DNA of 26,428 nucleotides from a virus. The first letter of the stretch is position 1. Each line of letters opens with the position of its first letter. Positions 7,743-14,486 of this stretch are shown one piece after another. The notes beneath the pieces are model-generated. The model saw only the letters and a list, made by a program, of their open reading frames with translations. It had not been told where the DNA came from and did not search any database. A program made the translations under genes and the position numbers. The DNA lies in the IMG/VR virus record IMGVR_UViG_3300017744_000117, positions 1 through 26,428 of that record; one strand, written 5' to 3'.

Positions 7743-8314
7743 TACTTATTATACTCTTTAAAGTTTTTCATTCCAGCATATTTTTGAGTTTCTTTAGTAG
7801 TACCAGCCATTGATCCCGTATATTTACCAATAACTTTACCAGAAGAAATATATTTGTCTAAGATTTTTTGTTGTTTAAGGTTAAGCTTCATAGCATTGTA
7901 TAAAGCTTCTTTACGATTTGTAGTATTACCATTATATGGCTTTTTAGCTGCGTAAATACGACTAGCTTTGACATCACCAGCAGCTTTTCCTACATACTGT
8001 GATTTAATTTGACCACGGTCTAAATAATCTTTTAGAATCTCAGATTGAATTGGATTTAATTTCATTGCAGCACACAATGATTCATAGTTCTTACCCCAAG
8101 ATTCAGCAACAATGTTTTTAAATGATGACATTGTTTTTGACTCATTAGCTAATCTTAAAGCGTTTGCTACGTTTGGATCTTTAGCCAAACCCTTTTTCAT
8201 TTTTTCGATTTTTTTATACGCACCAGTCATATTACCACCCATAAGTAAAGCTAATTTAACTGCTTTAGCGATGAGTTCTGGTGGAAACTTTTGATTATAT
8301 TTTTCTTGTAACAT
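7742..8314 (-). CDS. Two-part protein with internal targeting-like leader and duplicated C-terminal unit
   Basis: A 190-residue protein. Residues 1-60 (FPPELIAKAVKLALLMGGNM ... LRLANES) form a helical domain that I recall from other T4-like phage proteins. At residue 62 a second leader-like sequence appears, MSSFKNIVAES, resembling a capsid-targeting sequence with a VAE site; its Met codon is at 8131. After it come two similar units of about 45 residues (about 77-122 and 136-180), both with AMKLN-(x)5-IL-x-(K/D)Y, then a (Q/G)KY or SQY turn and a closing YA. The C-terminus is MKNFKEYNK, again leader-like. The start ATG has GAGGA four bases upstream. It may be a fusion of a helical domain and a formerly separate packaged protein. 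Confidence 0.8.
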   Translation of the reverse strand: MLQEKYNQKFPPELIAKAVKLALLMGGNMTGAYKKIEKMKKGLAKDPNVANALRLANESKTMSSFKNIVAESWGKNYESLCAAMKLNPIQSEILKDYLDRGQIKSQYVGKAAGDVKASRIYAAKKPYNGNTTNRKEALYNAMKLNLKQQKILDKYISSGKVIGKYTGSMAGTTKETQKYAGMKNFKEYNK

Positions 8315-8315
8315 A

Positions 8316-9512
8316 TTATCCTCTTACTTTAGCGGCTAGATCTTTATCAGCTCCACCCCATGTTCCTTTTGATTTAGTGACGAATGAATTAACTCTAGCC
8401 AATCCCCATTGTGTTGGATTAGTACCAGGTCTATGGCTTGTTTTCCAAGCTGCATAACCTCTATCAAAAACTTTCTTTAATATACCATAAGGCATACCAG
8501 TTTTATCTGCTTTTTTCTTTAAAGCGGCTTTAGCGTCTGTTTCTTCTAGTGATTGTTTAAAGCTTTTCATTTCTCCGAATTTTTTCTTATAATTTTTTGT
8601 ATGTTGACTTTCGGGTGCATCCGGTCTTGGTTTATTATATGCTTTTTTCTGCTTTGCAGTCATATCATCATAATCCTTATGAGGACCATAACCTTCTACC
8701 AATTCAACTCCATCTAACCATACACGTTTTTTGTTTTCACCTAGTTGGACAATAACATAATTAGTACCTAGTACTTTAATATTACCAACTTCGCTTGTTT
8801 CTTTAATGACTACTTCGTCGCCAACTTTAAATAAATTACCTTCAACATATTCTTCTCTTCTATCAGAGACTTTTTCTAATTGAACATGTTTTCTAAAATT
8901 TTTTGATTCAGAAAGACCCATTCCAGCTCTTACAGCATTAAATAATCCTTCAACATCTTTAAACCCTTTGGGCATACCTTTTGCAAATGTTTTTAAGTCA
9001 TTATCATTTGCTGCAGCTCTTAATTTTGAAGCTGACATTCCAGTAGCTCCTTCTGCATCTGGATCTCTAGCACCAGCACTTTTAACTACAATACCACCAT
9101 CAAATTGATAAAATCCATGTCTACCTTTTGTACCATTATATTTGTTTAAAAGTTTTTCAAATTCTATAACTCTATCTTCACCTGCAACCATAGTTACTTT
9201 AGTATAACCTTGGTCATACAACTTAACAACTACATCGAAAGCGCTTCTTACACCTTTATCAGCCATGATACTTCTAGCATGCTTAGGAAACATTTTTCTT
9301 AAAAACTTAACTTTTAATTTAAAGTCCAATGGATTCTTTTTTGGATCCTGACTTTGTGAGGGATATATTCTATATTGACTACCCCTTGCTAACTTTTTAA
9401 TTGCATCCATGAGCTTTTCATGACCAATTGTTGGTGGATTAAATCTACCAAAGGCGAATACAACTTCACCACTATCTTCTTTCAAATATGCCTTAAAGGA
9501 ATTTACTTTCAT
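8316..9512 (-). CDS. NMNAT-like nucleotidyltransferase fused to SH3/KOW-like and C-terminal domains, with targeting-like leaders
   Basis: A 398-residue multidomain late protein. Residues 1-12 (MKVNSFKAYLKE) form a capsid-targeting-type leader ending in LKE. Residues 17-200 are a cytidylyl/NMN-adenylyltransferase-type domain: GRFNPPTIGHEKL at 22-34 (the T/HxGH nucleotide motif) and MSASKLR at 159-165. A second leader-like stretch lies near 202-214 (ESKNFRKHVQLEK), followed by a small beta domain at 224-272 (FKVGDEVVI ... KRVWLDGVELV) of SH3/KOW type. A third leader-like stretch, MKSFKQSLEE, is at 315-324, and residues 325-398 hold GMPYGILKKVFDRG, then HRPGTNPTQW and GTWGGADKDLA, a phage domain I recall as a DUF5824-type family. 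It could be a polyprotein cut inside the prohead. An NAD- or nucleotide-related activity is inferred. Confidence 0.85.
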   Translation of the reverse strand: MKVNSFKAYLKEDSGEVVFAFGRFNPPTIGHEKLMDAIKKLARGSQYRIYPSQSQDPKKNPLDFKLKVKFLRKMFPKHARSIMADKGVRSAFDVVVKLYDQGYTKVTMVAGEDRVIEFEKLLNKYNGTKGRHGFYQFDGGIVVKSAGARDPDAEGATGMSASKLRAAANDNDLKTFAKGMPKGFKDVEGLFNAVRAGMGLSESKNFRKHVQLEKVSDRREEYVEGNLFKVGDEVVIKETSEVGNIKVLGTNYVIVQLGENKKRVWLDGVELVEGYGPHKDYDDMTAKQKKAYNKPRPDAPESQHTKNYKKKFGEMKSFKQSLEETDAKAALKKKADKTGMPYGILKKVFDRGYAAWKTSHRPGTNPTQWGLARVNSFVTKSKGTWGGADKDLAAKVRG

Positions 9513-9515
9513 AAT

Positions 9516-9881
9516 TTATTTTTGCGCTTCTTTATTTTTTTTAAGCTTTAATTTATCCATCTTTTTAACTTGTGGTAAAAGCTTCTTTGCTATTTTATTT
9601 ATAGCACCTTTTTTCTTATCTACTTTCTTTTCTAAATCTGTACGAGCAGCAAATCCCAAATCACCTTTGGATTTACCTTTGAGGAGTTTTTTGATAATTA
9701 TTTCACGAGCTTGCTTTTGTGCTCGTGCTTTAAGTTTTTCTGGAGATGCAAGCTTTTTAGCAGCTTTTTTCCTGCCAAGCTTGATTTTTGCTTTGTTTTT
9801 CTTGAATGCAGCTTTCATTTTCATACGAGTAGCCATTGACATAGCTTCGTCTTGATCTGCAAACTCTTTAAAAGTTTTCAT
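9516..9881 (-). CDS. Very basic late protein, probable DNA-binding internal head protein
   Basis: A 121-residue protein of extreme basicity; roughly a third is Lys or Arg. It starts MKTFKEFADQDEA, close to the T4 internal-protein leader pattern, although no strict (L/I)xE follows. The body contains KAAFKKNKAKIKLGRKKAAK, then LEKKVDKKKGAINKIAKKLL. I recall basic proteins of this kind next to the ligase-like gene in cyanophage and pelagiphage relatives. A GAGGA site precedes the ATG. Charge and leader suggest packaging with DNA inside the capsid, as for T4 IPI-IPIII. The specific function is unknown. Confidence 0.8.
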   Translation of the reverse strand: MKTFKEFADQDEAMSMATRMKMKAAFKKNKAKIKLGRKKAAKKLASPEKLKARAQKQAREIIIKKLLKGKSKGDLGFAARTDLEKKVDKKKGAINKIAKKLLPQVKKMDKLKLKKNKEAQK

Positions 9882-9904
9882 ATATCCTCGGTTATCCCAT
9901 TAAA

Positions 9905-11149
9905 TTAGTTAGGATTATCCCAACCTTTTATTATATCTTTGCTAAAATTGTTAGTAGAAAATTCTAATCTATCAACAAGTTTAACTGCTCCACCTTCCAT
10001 ACGATCTATGGCGACAAAACCTTCTGGGTTGGTCACCTTAAATCCGGATTTTGTTTTTACAAAAGTCCCTATTTTATTGAGACTATTAAGTTTATTTATA
10101 ATAATTAATTTGCTATCTACAATAAAATTTTGTAAATCGAACACTAATTTCAATTTTTTTTGATTAGATTTACTAAAAAACTTAAGAACTCTTTCTCTTT
10201 TGGCTTCAACTCCAGCCTTTCCTTTTACAGACGATAACTTATCAGATTGTTTATCATATCTAGTATTAACCCAATCAATCATACCTTTTACATGAGCTGA
10301 TGTATTTGTTATTCTTTCATTGGCTCTTACCTTTGTATTATTATATGTATTGATTAACAGGTTAAGTTCTTTATCTGATTCAATTTCTTTAAGAGTTGAA
10401 GCTGCGATTTTTTTAAAGATCTTTCCAGCTTCTGAAAGCTTTTTAGTGACTTCTGCAGTTTCTTTTGCAGTCATTGTAGCAGTTCCAGAGAGATCTGGTA
10501 ATGTTGCATCTTGCATCCAAACGTTGGAACTCTTTTTTAACTTTGGAACAATTTCTTTTCCAAACTCTGCTCTCATAGTTTCAAATGTAGAACCAGAATA
10601 TGCTGTATGCCAAACAATACCTATTTTGGCTTTGCTGATTTGTTTTTCTAACGCTGACCCTGTAGGTATAGCATAAACAATAGTATTAGGATGGAAAGTA
10701 GTATGTTGGATTCCATTAATTTTCTCCTTTTTCAAATCACCTTTTTCAAACATAAAGTCACCTTGTATAACATCAGTTATACCTAGATCTTTTAAATTAT
10801 CAAATGCTAAAATTAATTTTTTCTGTAAGTCACCAGAAGTATCTGCTTTGATATCTTCATGACTTTTATAAACTTTTGGATTGGCATTGAATATACCTTT
10901 TTTGGCTACAAAGAATTCACCATCGCTTGGATCTAATCCTGCGAATACAGCGGGGGCCCCGTCCCACTTGACCGTAACGTCTACTGGCGCCTTCGCGTTA
11001 CCGGAAAGCATATCCCTAAGTGCTCGTAATGCTAGGATAGCCTGGCGGGCCCCCTTAACTCCACCGTCAAGTACAAGATCCTCAATATGAGTCATATGAG
11101 TATTCTTACTTGCGGCCTCTGTCATGAGTTGTTTTTTAAAGCTCAACAT
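9905..11149 (-). CDS. ATP/polynucleotide-ligase-superfamily nucleotidyltransferase with targeting-type leader
   Basis: A 414-residue protein. The N-terminus MLSFKKQLMTEAASK resembles a capsid-targeting leader (MTE|A). Covalent-nucleotidyltransferase motifs are visible: motif I KWDGAPA at 61-67 (the Lys would be adenylated or guanylated), a central GDFMFEKGDLKK that may be motif III, and near the C-terminus EGFV (376-379) and KLVDR (390-394), which fit motifs IV and V. This is the DNA/RNA ligase and capping-enzyme superfamily. I recall a conserved T4-like family with this gene, annotated only as unknown function. Bases 10941-11080, encoding residues about 24-70, are far richer in GC than the rest. 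The start has AAAGG nine bases upstream. Substrate (DNA nick, RNA or NAD-like) is unknown. Confidence 0.85.
   Translation of the reverse strand: MLSFKKQLMTEAASKNTHMTHIEDLVLDGGVKGARQAILALRALRDMLSGNAKAPVDVTVKWDGAPAVFAGLDPSDGEFFVAKKGIFNANPKVYKSHEDIKADTSGDLQKKLILAFDNLKDLGITDVIQGDFMFEKGDLKKEKINGIQHTTFHPNTIVYAIPTGSALEKQISKAKIGIVWHTAYSGSTFETMRAEFGKEIVPKLKKSSNVWMQDATLPDLSGTATMTAKETAEVTKKLSEAGKIFKKIAASTLKEIESDKELNLLINTYNNTKVRANERITNTSAHVKGMIDWVNTRYDKQSDKLSSVKGKAGVEAKRERVLKFFSKSNQKKLKLVFDLQNFIVDSKLIIINKLNSLNKIGTFVKTKSGFKVTNPEGFVAIDRMEGGAVKLVDRLEFSTNNFSKDIIKGWDNPN
10941..11080. other. GC-rich patch inside the ligase-like gene
   Basis: About 58% G+C (81 of 140 counted) in a window that is about one-third GC. 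It includes the palindrome GGGGCCCC at 10953-10960 and several GGC, GCC, CGG and CGC triplets. Neighbouring sequence on both sides returns to the AT-rich norm. It covers the codons around the KWDG motif. It may mark recombination with a higher-GC relative, or a constrained RNA/DNA structure. Confidence 0.85.
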
Positions 11150-11408
11150 TTATTTTTACCTTTAAGTTATTATATCCTTTTATTAATCTATGGTACATCA
11201 TTTTTGGAATATAATATGTTTTACATTCTTCGAGTAATATTGGCAAGCATCCATTATATTGTAATTGCCATGCTTGTCCTTCTAATACTTCTATTACTCT
11301 ATCCTCTTTATCACGATGCCAAACATACTCTTCATCTGGAGCATGTACATCAAACATTCTTATATTCTCGGTTTCCGTATACGGCTTACCAGAAATAACT
11401 ACCACCAC
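11136..11408 (-). CDS. Small cupin-like conserved phage protein
   Basis: A 90-residue protein. The core VWHRDKEDRVIEVLEG, then WQLQYNGCLPI, YIPKMMYHRLIKG and LKVKI, has the alternating strand pattern and spaced His residues of a minimal cupin fold. I recall WHRDKEDR proteins in many marine T4-like phages, with no known function. The reading frame opens with tandem GTG codons at 11408, inside the end of the gene to its right; the first ATG is residue 18, so the exact start is uncertain. It overlaps the following gene by 14 bases, consistent with coupling in the late operon. A binding or sensing role is speculative. Confidence 0.8.
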   Translation of the reverse strand: MVVVISGKPYTETENIRMFDVHAPDEEYVWHRDKEDRVIEVLEGQAWQLQYNGCLPILLEECKTYYIPKMMYHRLIKGYNNLKVKINVEL

Positions 11409-11751
11409 CTTTTAATCCCAAATCTTTTGCATACTTGGGTAACCTACAAGCCCAGTATCCGGCCGATAATTTATCGGTCTTTGTTTCACAATTATGTCTA
11501 GCAGCAAATGATCTTGCCGCATCTCTATCATTAATTTTTGAAGATAGCCCACCTTTTTTATCTCCAAAATTGACTTTTTTAACATTGCCTGTCTTAGGAT
11601 CTCTAACATATACCACATATTTTGTAGGTCCACTAGATCTTTTTGGTTTATTTAATTCCGGCTCTGATTCCTCCATCATAGGTTGTTCTAAAGGAACATG
11701 TTTGCCTTCATATAAACCAAAGCTGTTTCTAAGTTCAGATAATGTTTTCAT
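11386..11751 (-). CDS. Putative packaged protein with targeting leader and compact C-terminal domain
   Basis: A 121-residue protein starting MKTLSELRNSFGLYE, then Gly: a leader ending in LYE|G, matching the (L/I)xE prohead-protease consensus. Residues 40-121 contain KYVVYVRDPKTGNVKKVNFG, SSKINDRDAARSFAARHNC and AGYWACRLPKYAKDLGL. I recall phage proteins with this C-terminal fold (KxVxFGD ... ARxSFxARHxC) that follow a similar leader. Two Cys residues (in RHNC and WACR) could pair or bind metal. Its ATG overlaps the stop of the gene to its right (TAATG, preceded by AAGGGAAG). Function unknown; packaging is inferred. Confidence 0.8.
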   Translation of the reverse strand: MKTLSELRNSFGLYEGKHVPLEQPMMEESEPELNKPKRSSGPTKYVVYVRDPKTGNVKKVNFGDKKGGLSSKINDRDAARSFAARHNCETKTDKLSAGYWACRLPKYAKDLGLKGGGSYFW

Positions 11752-12194
11752 TACTTCCCTTTTATTGTTCGTACAACTTTGCTTAAAATCATTTTAAGTG
11801 CTGTCATATAAGCCCAACCATATCCATAAAAAATATGGAAGGTGTGGTTCTTTTCAATTGCAGATTTAGGACCAAATTTCTTTGTCCAATTATCCACGTA
11901 CTCACCTTTATATCTTAAAACAGCATGAGAAGTTTTCCATTTACTTGGTCCAACTAAACAAATTCCTGCTTGGTGAGTGATTAATAACCACCACATTTTA
12001 ATATGGCTTTCACCACATAATCGATACAATATAGAAAGTGCGTAATCTTCACAATCACCTACATATTTACCTTCAGCATCAACTGAATAGATTATCTTCC
12101 AAGCATCTGCCATCCCATATTGGTCTTTATCTTTACGATATTTCCATCTGGAATTAAATGACTTTACTATTGCGTCTCTTGTTTTATTATCCAC
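11751..12194 (-). CDS. Transglutaminase-like cysteine peptidase
   Basis: A 147-residue protein carrying the bacterial transglutaminase-like cysteine peptidase motifs: GDCEDYALS at 46-54 with catalytic Cys C48, then SHAVLRYKGEYVDNW with H90 and D101 as the rest of the triad. It would act as a small protease or amidase; the target is unknown. It lies amid genes for predicted head-packaged proteins but lacks their leader. The GTG start at 12194 overlaps the previous gene by eight bases. About 30 residues at the C-terminus (YGYGWAYMTALKMIL) are hydrophobic and may contact a membrane or partner. Family call is firm; role is open. Confidence 0.85.
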   Translation of the reverse strand: MDNKTRDAIVKSFNSRWKYRKDKDQYGMADAWKIIYSVDAEGKYVGDCEDYALSILYRLCGESHIKMWWLLITHQAGICLVGPSKWKTSHAVLRYKGEYVDNWTKKFGPKSAIEKNHTFHIFYGYGWAYMTALKMILSKVVRTIKGK

Positions 12195-12429
12195 CGAATT
12201 CGTGCCCCGCTACTCTTTTCATTTGCTTTTTATATTCAGCAAAATCTGGTTTATCTTTGTAAAGTTTAATAGAAATTTCATTTCTTTCTTTACCCTTTAT
12301 TCTCCACTTATAACCTTTTTCTTTATGCTCAGGATCTGTAGTTTTAACAACACGACGCTTATAACCATCTTCCCAGGTTTCGCCTTTGTACTTACCTTCT
12401 CCTTCCAAAAAAGTCTTAAAGTTTTTCAT
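12187..12429 (-). CDS. Small putative packaged protein with MKNFKTFLE leader
   Basis: An 80-residue, very charged protein. It begins MKNFKTFLEGEGK, close to the T4 capsid-targeting pattern M-K-T-(Y/F)-x-x-F, though the Glu spacing does not give a strict (L/I)xE. The remainder (WEDGYKRRVVKTTDPEHKEK, YKWRIKGKERNEISIKLYK) is basic with alternating strands. Both ends overlap its neighbours: TAATG with the gene to the right and eight bases with the peptidase gene. Function not recognised. Confidence 0.75.
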   Translation of the reverse strand: MKNFKTFLEGEGKYKGETWEDGYKRRVVKTTDPEHKEKGYKWRIKGKERNEISIKLYKDKPDFAEYKKQMKRVAGHEFGG

Positions 12430-12860
12430 TATTTCTTTTTCAAATCGTACCTAAAAGATCTACCTTTAGATTGACCTTTTTTAGTAATACCATATCCAGC
12501 CATACTAGCTAGTTGTTGTAAAATAGGAAAAGCCTTTTCGTCTTGTTTCATTCTTTTCAACTTAGAAATTCTACCTTCTATTTCGCTAAAAAATGTTTTA
12601 AGAATAGCCATGTCATCCATGACTAAAGGTGCTTCTTCTATTTCAACATCTTCATCAAACATACCAGATGCTTTCATCATTTTTAAAGCATCTTTCTTTG
12701 CAGCATCAGCATTTTGCTTATTAATTTTTTCTACTGCTTTTTTAATCATAGCTAAGCGTTTTTTCATTTCCTTAGGAGATAATTTTTCATTTACCTCTTC
12801 ATTTTTTTCGCTTATGGATTTAACATAAGCTTCTTTCCAGTTTAAATGTTCTTTTTTCAT
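12429..12860 (-). CDS. Helical charged late protein, putative packaged protein
   Basis: A 143-residue protein, largely helical. It begins MKKEHLNWKEAYVKSISEK, with ISE at residues 16-18 as a possible prohead-protease site. Residues 27-60 are Lys/Ala-rich helix (KEMKKRLAMIKKAVEKINKQ); residues 65-80 are acidic (MFDEDVEIEEAP); the C-terminal part MDDMAILKTFFSEIEGRISKL, trimmed here as MDDMAILKTFFSEIEGRI, is followed by a basic tail (GQSKGRSFRYDLKKK). The internal acidic EEAP may be another processing point. It is linked by TAATG to its neighbours in the late operon. No family recognised. Confidence 0.75.
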   Translation of the reverse strand: MKKEHLNWKEAYVKSISEKNEEVNEKLSPKEMKKRLAMIKKAVEKINKQNADAAKKDALKMMKASGMFDEDVEIEEAPLVMDDMAILKTFFSEIEGRISKLKRMKQDEKAFPILQQLASMAGYGITKKGQSKGRSFRYDLKKK

Positions 12861-14233
12861 TATTGATATACCTTTACGTATGCGCTAGAATCTTCTGATT
12901 TTGATCCAGCATAATTAACTATTTTTGTTATCCATCTATTAGCTTTAGTTCCAGAATTAATGTCTGCATAATATAGTACATACATGCATGCTAATTTAGA
13001 ACCAATCCAATATACATCTTTCTTTGCAATCTCTTTTTCAAAATTTTCATAAGTTTCATTCTTATAAAAATGATTATATAATTTATAAAATATATTGAGA
13101 TCTCTTTTCTTTCCTCGAGTAATATTTTTTGCTATTTTATTTAGAGCTTTATTATCAGGAAGTTTTTTTCTAAAGACTTGTTTAACAGCATCAATCATAA
13201 TACCATATCCAGCACCACCGCCTCTTGCTGTTTTGAGTACTATTTCTCCTTTAATTGCTGCTCCAGCAGAGCCGGCTCTTAAAGACATTTTACCGGTATC
13301 AAAGACGATTGTAGCACCTTTATTATCCCAAAAGGTTCCTCTTACTTCTCCTTGAAATAAAAGAGATTTGATTTTATGATCATCGGTATCTGGTGGTAGT
13401 TTAATATTATATTCTTTTGCTTTTGCTGTTTTCTTAACAAGTTTAAGTGATATACCAACAACTTTTCTATCCACAAAATTTTGTAATATAGCTTTATTAT
13501 AGCTTGAAATACTTTCTGGATTGAATGTTTTACTAATACTAATTGATTTATCAATGGCCCAGATATCTCCTGGATTCCATTTATCATCTTTAACAGCTTT
13601 TTGATCTGAATTTTTATATGCCAAATTTTTAAGTGCATATATATCATTCATAGTTTTACTATTTCGATGAAATTTGTGGGATTTATTGATGTAGCCTTTT
13701 TTAATAAGAAGAAGTGCTGATTCATAAGATGAATGAAACCAATCACCTTCAACTGAAAGAATTTCATCTAATGAGGCATCAACTTCAACTTGTTTATATG
13801 CAGCTTTTAAAATATCCGGATCCATAAAGAATTCTTCTGATTGAATTCCATGGTCTAATATAGCTTGGCATATAACACATTGATGTGATTCTGTAATTTT
13901 AGTATTTAGTGATCCTCCTCCGGATCCACCTCCACCACCAAAGACAGAACTTTTACCTAGATCAGAAGAACTAATAGATTTACCATTACCATGTAAAGGA
14001 AATGCCTTTTTAAGCTTTTTGAAAATTTCAATTTGCTTTAAGGCGTCTTCAATTTCAGTAACTGTAAATGTACCACCACTAGCTAATTCTAATGGTTGAT
14101 TATCTCGAATTAATCTGGCTAAGATATCTATTCTATCTTCACCAGTAGTAGAATTAGGCTTATCCAATTGTCCAGGAGTCAGTTTTACTGCTTCCTGAAT
14201 TGGCTCTAATTTAAACGATTTAAATGATCTCAT
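12860..14233 (-). CDS. Large late protein with targeting leader and glycine-serine linker
   Basis: A 457-residue protein, first in the late operon. It starts MRSFKSFKLEPIQE, then Ala: a targeting-type leader with IQE|A. A helical region (about 30-80) leads into a natural glycine-serine linker at 99-108 (GGGGGSGGGS), then a CVIC pair at 119-122. The large C-terminal part contains DDKWNPGDIWAIDKS (about 220-235), a signature I recall from phage proteins of unknown activity, and a glycine-rich GGGAGYGIMIDAVK. An AGGGA site precedes the ATG, and a TATAAATA late promoter lies 24 bases upstream. Linker plus leader suggest an injected or head-internal protein of at least two domains. Enzymatic function is not evident. 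Confidence 0.85.
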   Translation of the reverse strand: MRSFKSFKLEPIQEAVKLTPGQLDKPNSTTGEDRIDILARLIRDNQPLELASGGTFTVTEIEDALKQIEIFKKLKKAFPLHGNGKSISSSDLGKSSVFGGGGGSGGGSLNTKITESHQCVICQAILDHGIQSEEFFMDPDILKAAYKQVEVDASLDEILSVEGDWFHSSYESALLLIKKGYINKSHKFHRNSKTMNDIYALKNLAYKNSDQKAVKDDKWNPGDIWAIDKSISISKTFNPESISSYNKAILQNFVDRKVVGISLKLVKKTAKAKEYNIKLPPDTDDHKIKSLLFQGEVRGTFWDNKGATIVFDTGKMSLRAGSAGAAIKGEIVLKTARGGGAGYGIMIDAVKQVFRKKLPDNKALNKIAKNITRGKKRDLNIFYKLYNHFYKNETYENFEKEIAKKDVYWIGSKLACMYVLYYADINSGTKANRWITKIVNYAGSKSEDSSAYVKVYQ

Positions 14234-14256
14234 AGATATCCCTAAGTTGTTATATC

Positions 14257-14264
14257 TATTTATA
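14257..14264 (-). promoter_or_regulatory. T4-type late promoter (TATAAATA)
   Basis: The minus strand reads GTATAAATAGATATAAC, containing the exact T4 late -10 octamer TATAAATA, in the 43-base gap between the gene ending at 14277 and the gene starting at 14233. The start site would fall near 14246, giving a short leader with AGGGA before the ATG. It is the only intergenic copy in the window, and it stands exactly where the genes switch from metabolic types to structural/packaged types. In T4 such promoters need the gp55 sigma factor and the sliding clamp; those genes are outside this window. Confidence 0.8.
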
Positions 14265-14276
14265 CATTTTGGAAAC

Positions 14277-14486
14277 TCAGTTCATTTCCTTTTCAAGGTC
14301 AACCCATTCATCATGATCGAAAAATGGGTTGGGTTTGATGTTTCCTTTATTGTCGTAACAGATAATTTTTTGTTCATGAAGAATGAGTAATGCATTTTCA
14401 GCACCTTTTCTAACTCCATCTTGATAGCACTTATATGCTAATATTAAGCTAGAAAGTAAAAACAATCCAAAAAATATTTCAATCAT
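14277..14486 (-). CDS. Small single-pass membrane protein
   Basis: A 69-residue protein with an N-terminal hydrophobic segment (MIEIFFGLFLLSSLILAY) and a soluble tail (QDGVRKGAENALLILHEQK, then NIKPNPFFDHDEW). An upstream in-frame ATG at 14495 exists, but the ATG at 14486 forms a typical short overlap with the stop of the gene to its right. Last gene of its unit before the late promoter. Possibly an inner-membrane effector early in infection; not recognised. Confidence 0.75.
   Translation of the reverse strand: MIEIFFGLFLLSSLILAYKCYQDGVRKGAENALLILHEQKIICYDNKGNIKPNPFFDHDEWVDLEKEMN

Noticed and set aside
9596-9603. TATAAATA on the minus strand as a late promoter for the gene at 9512
   Set aside because: It falls within Ile-Asn codons of a coding gene, 84 bases before the next start; in an AT-rich genome this is likely chance. 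The copies at 10093-10100 and 17003-17010 are intragenic too.
13342-13647. Minus-strand open frames 13342-13647, 14914-15168 and 21868-22212
   Set aside because: They sit in alternative frames wholly or largely inside recognised genes, with lysine/isoleucine-rich nonsense typical of AT-rich shadows.
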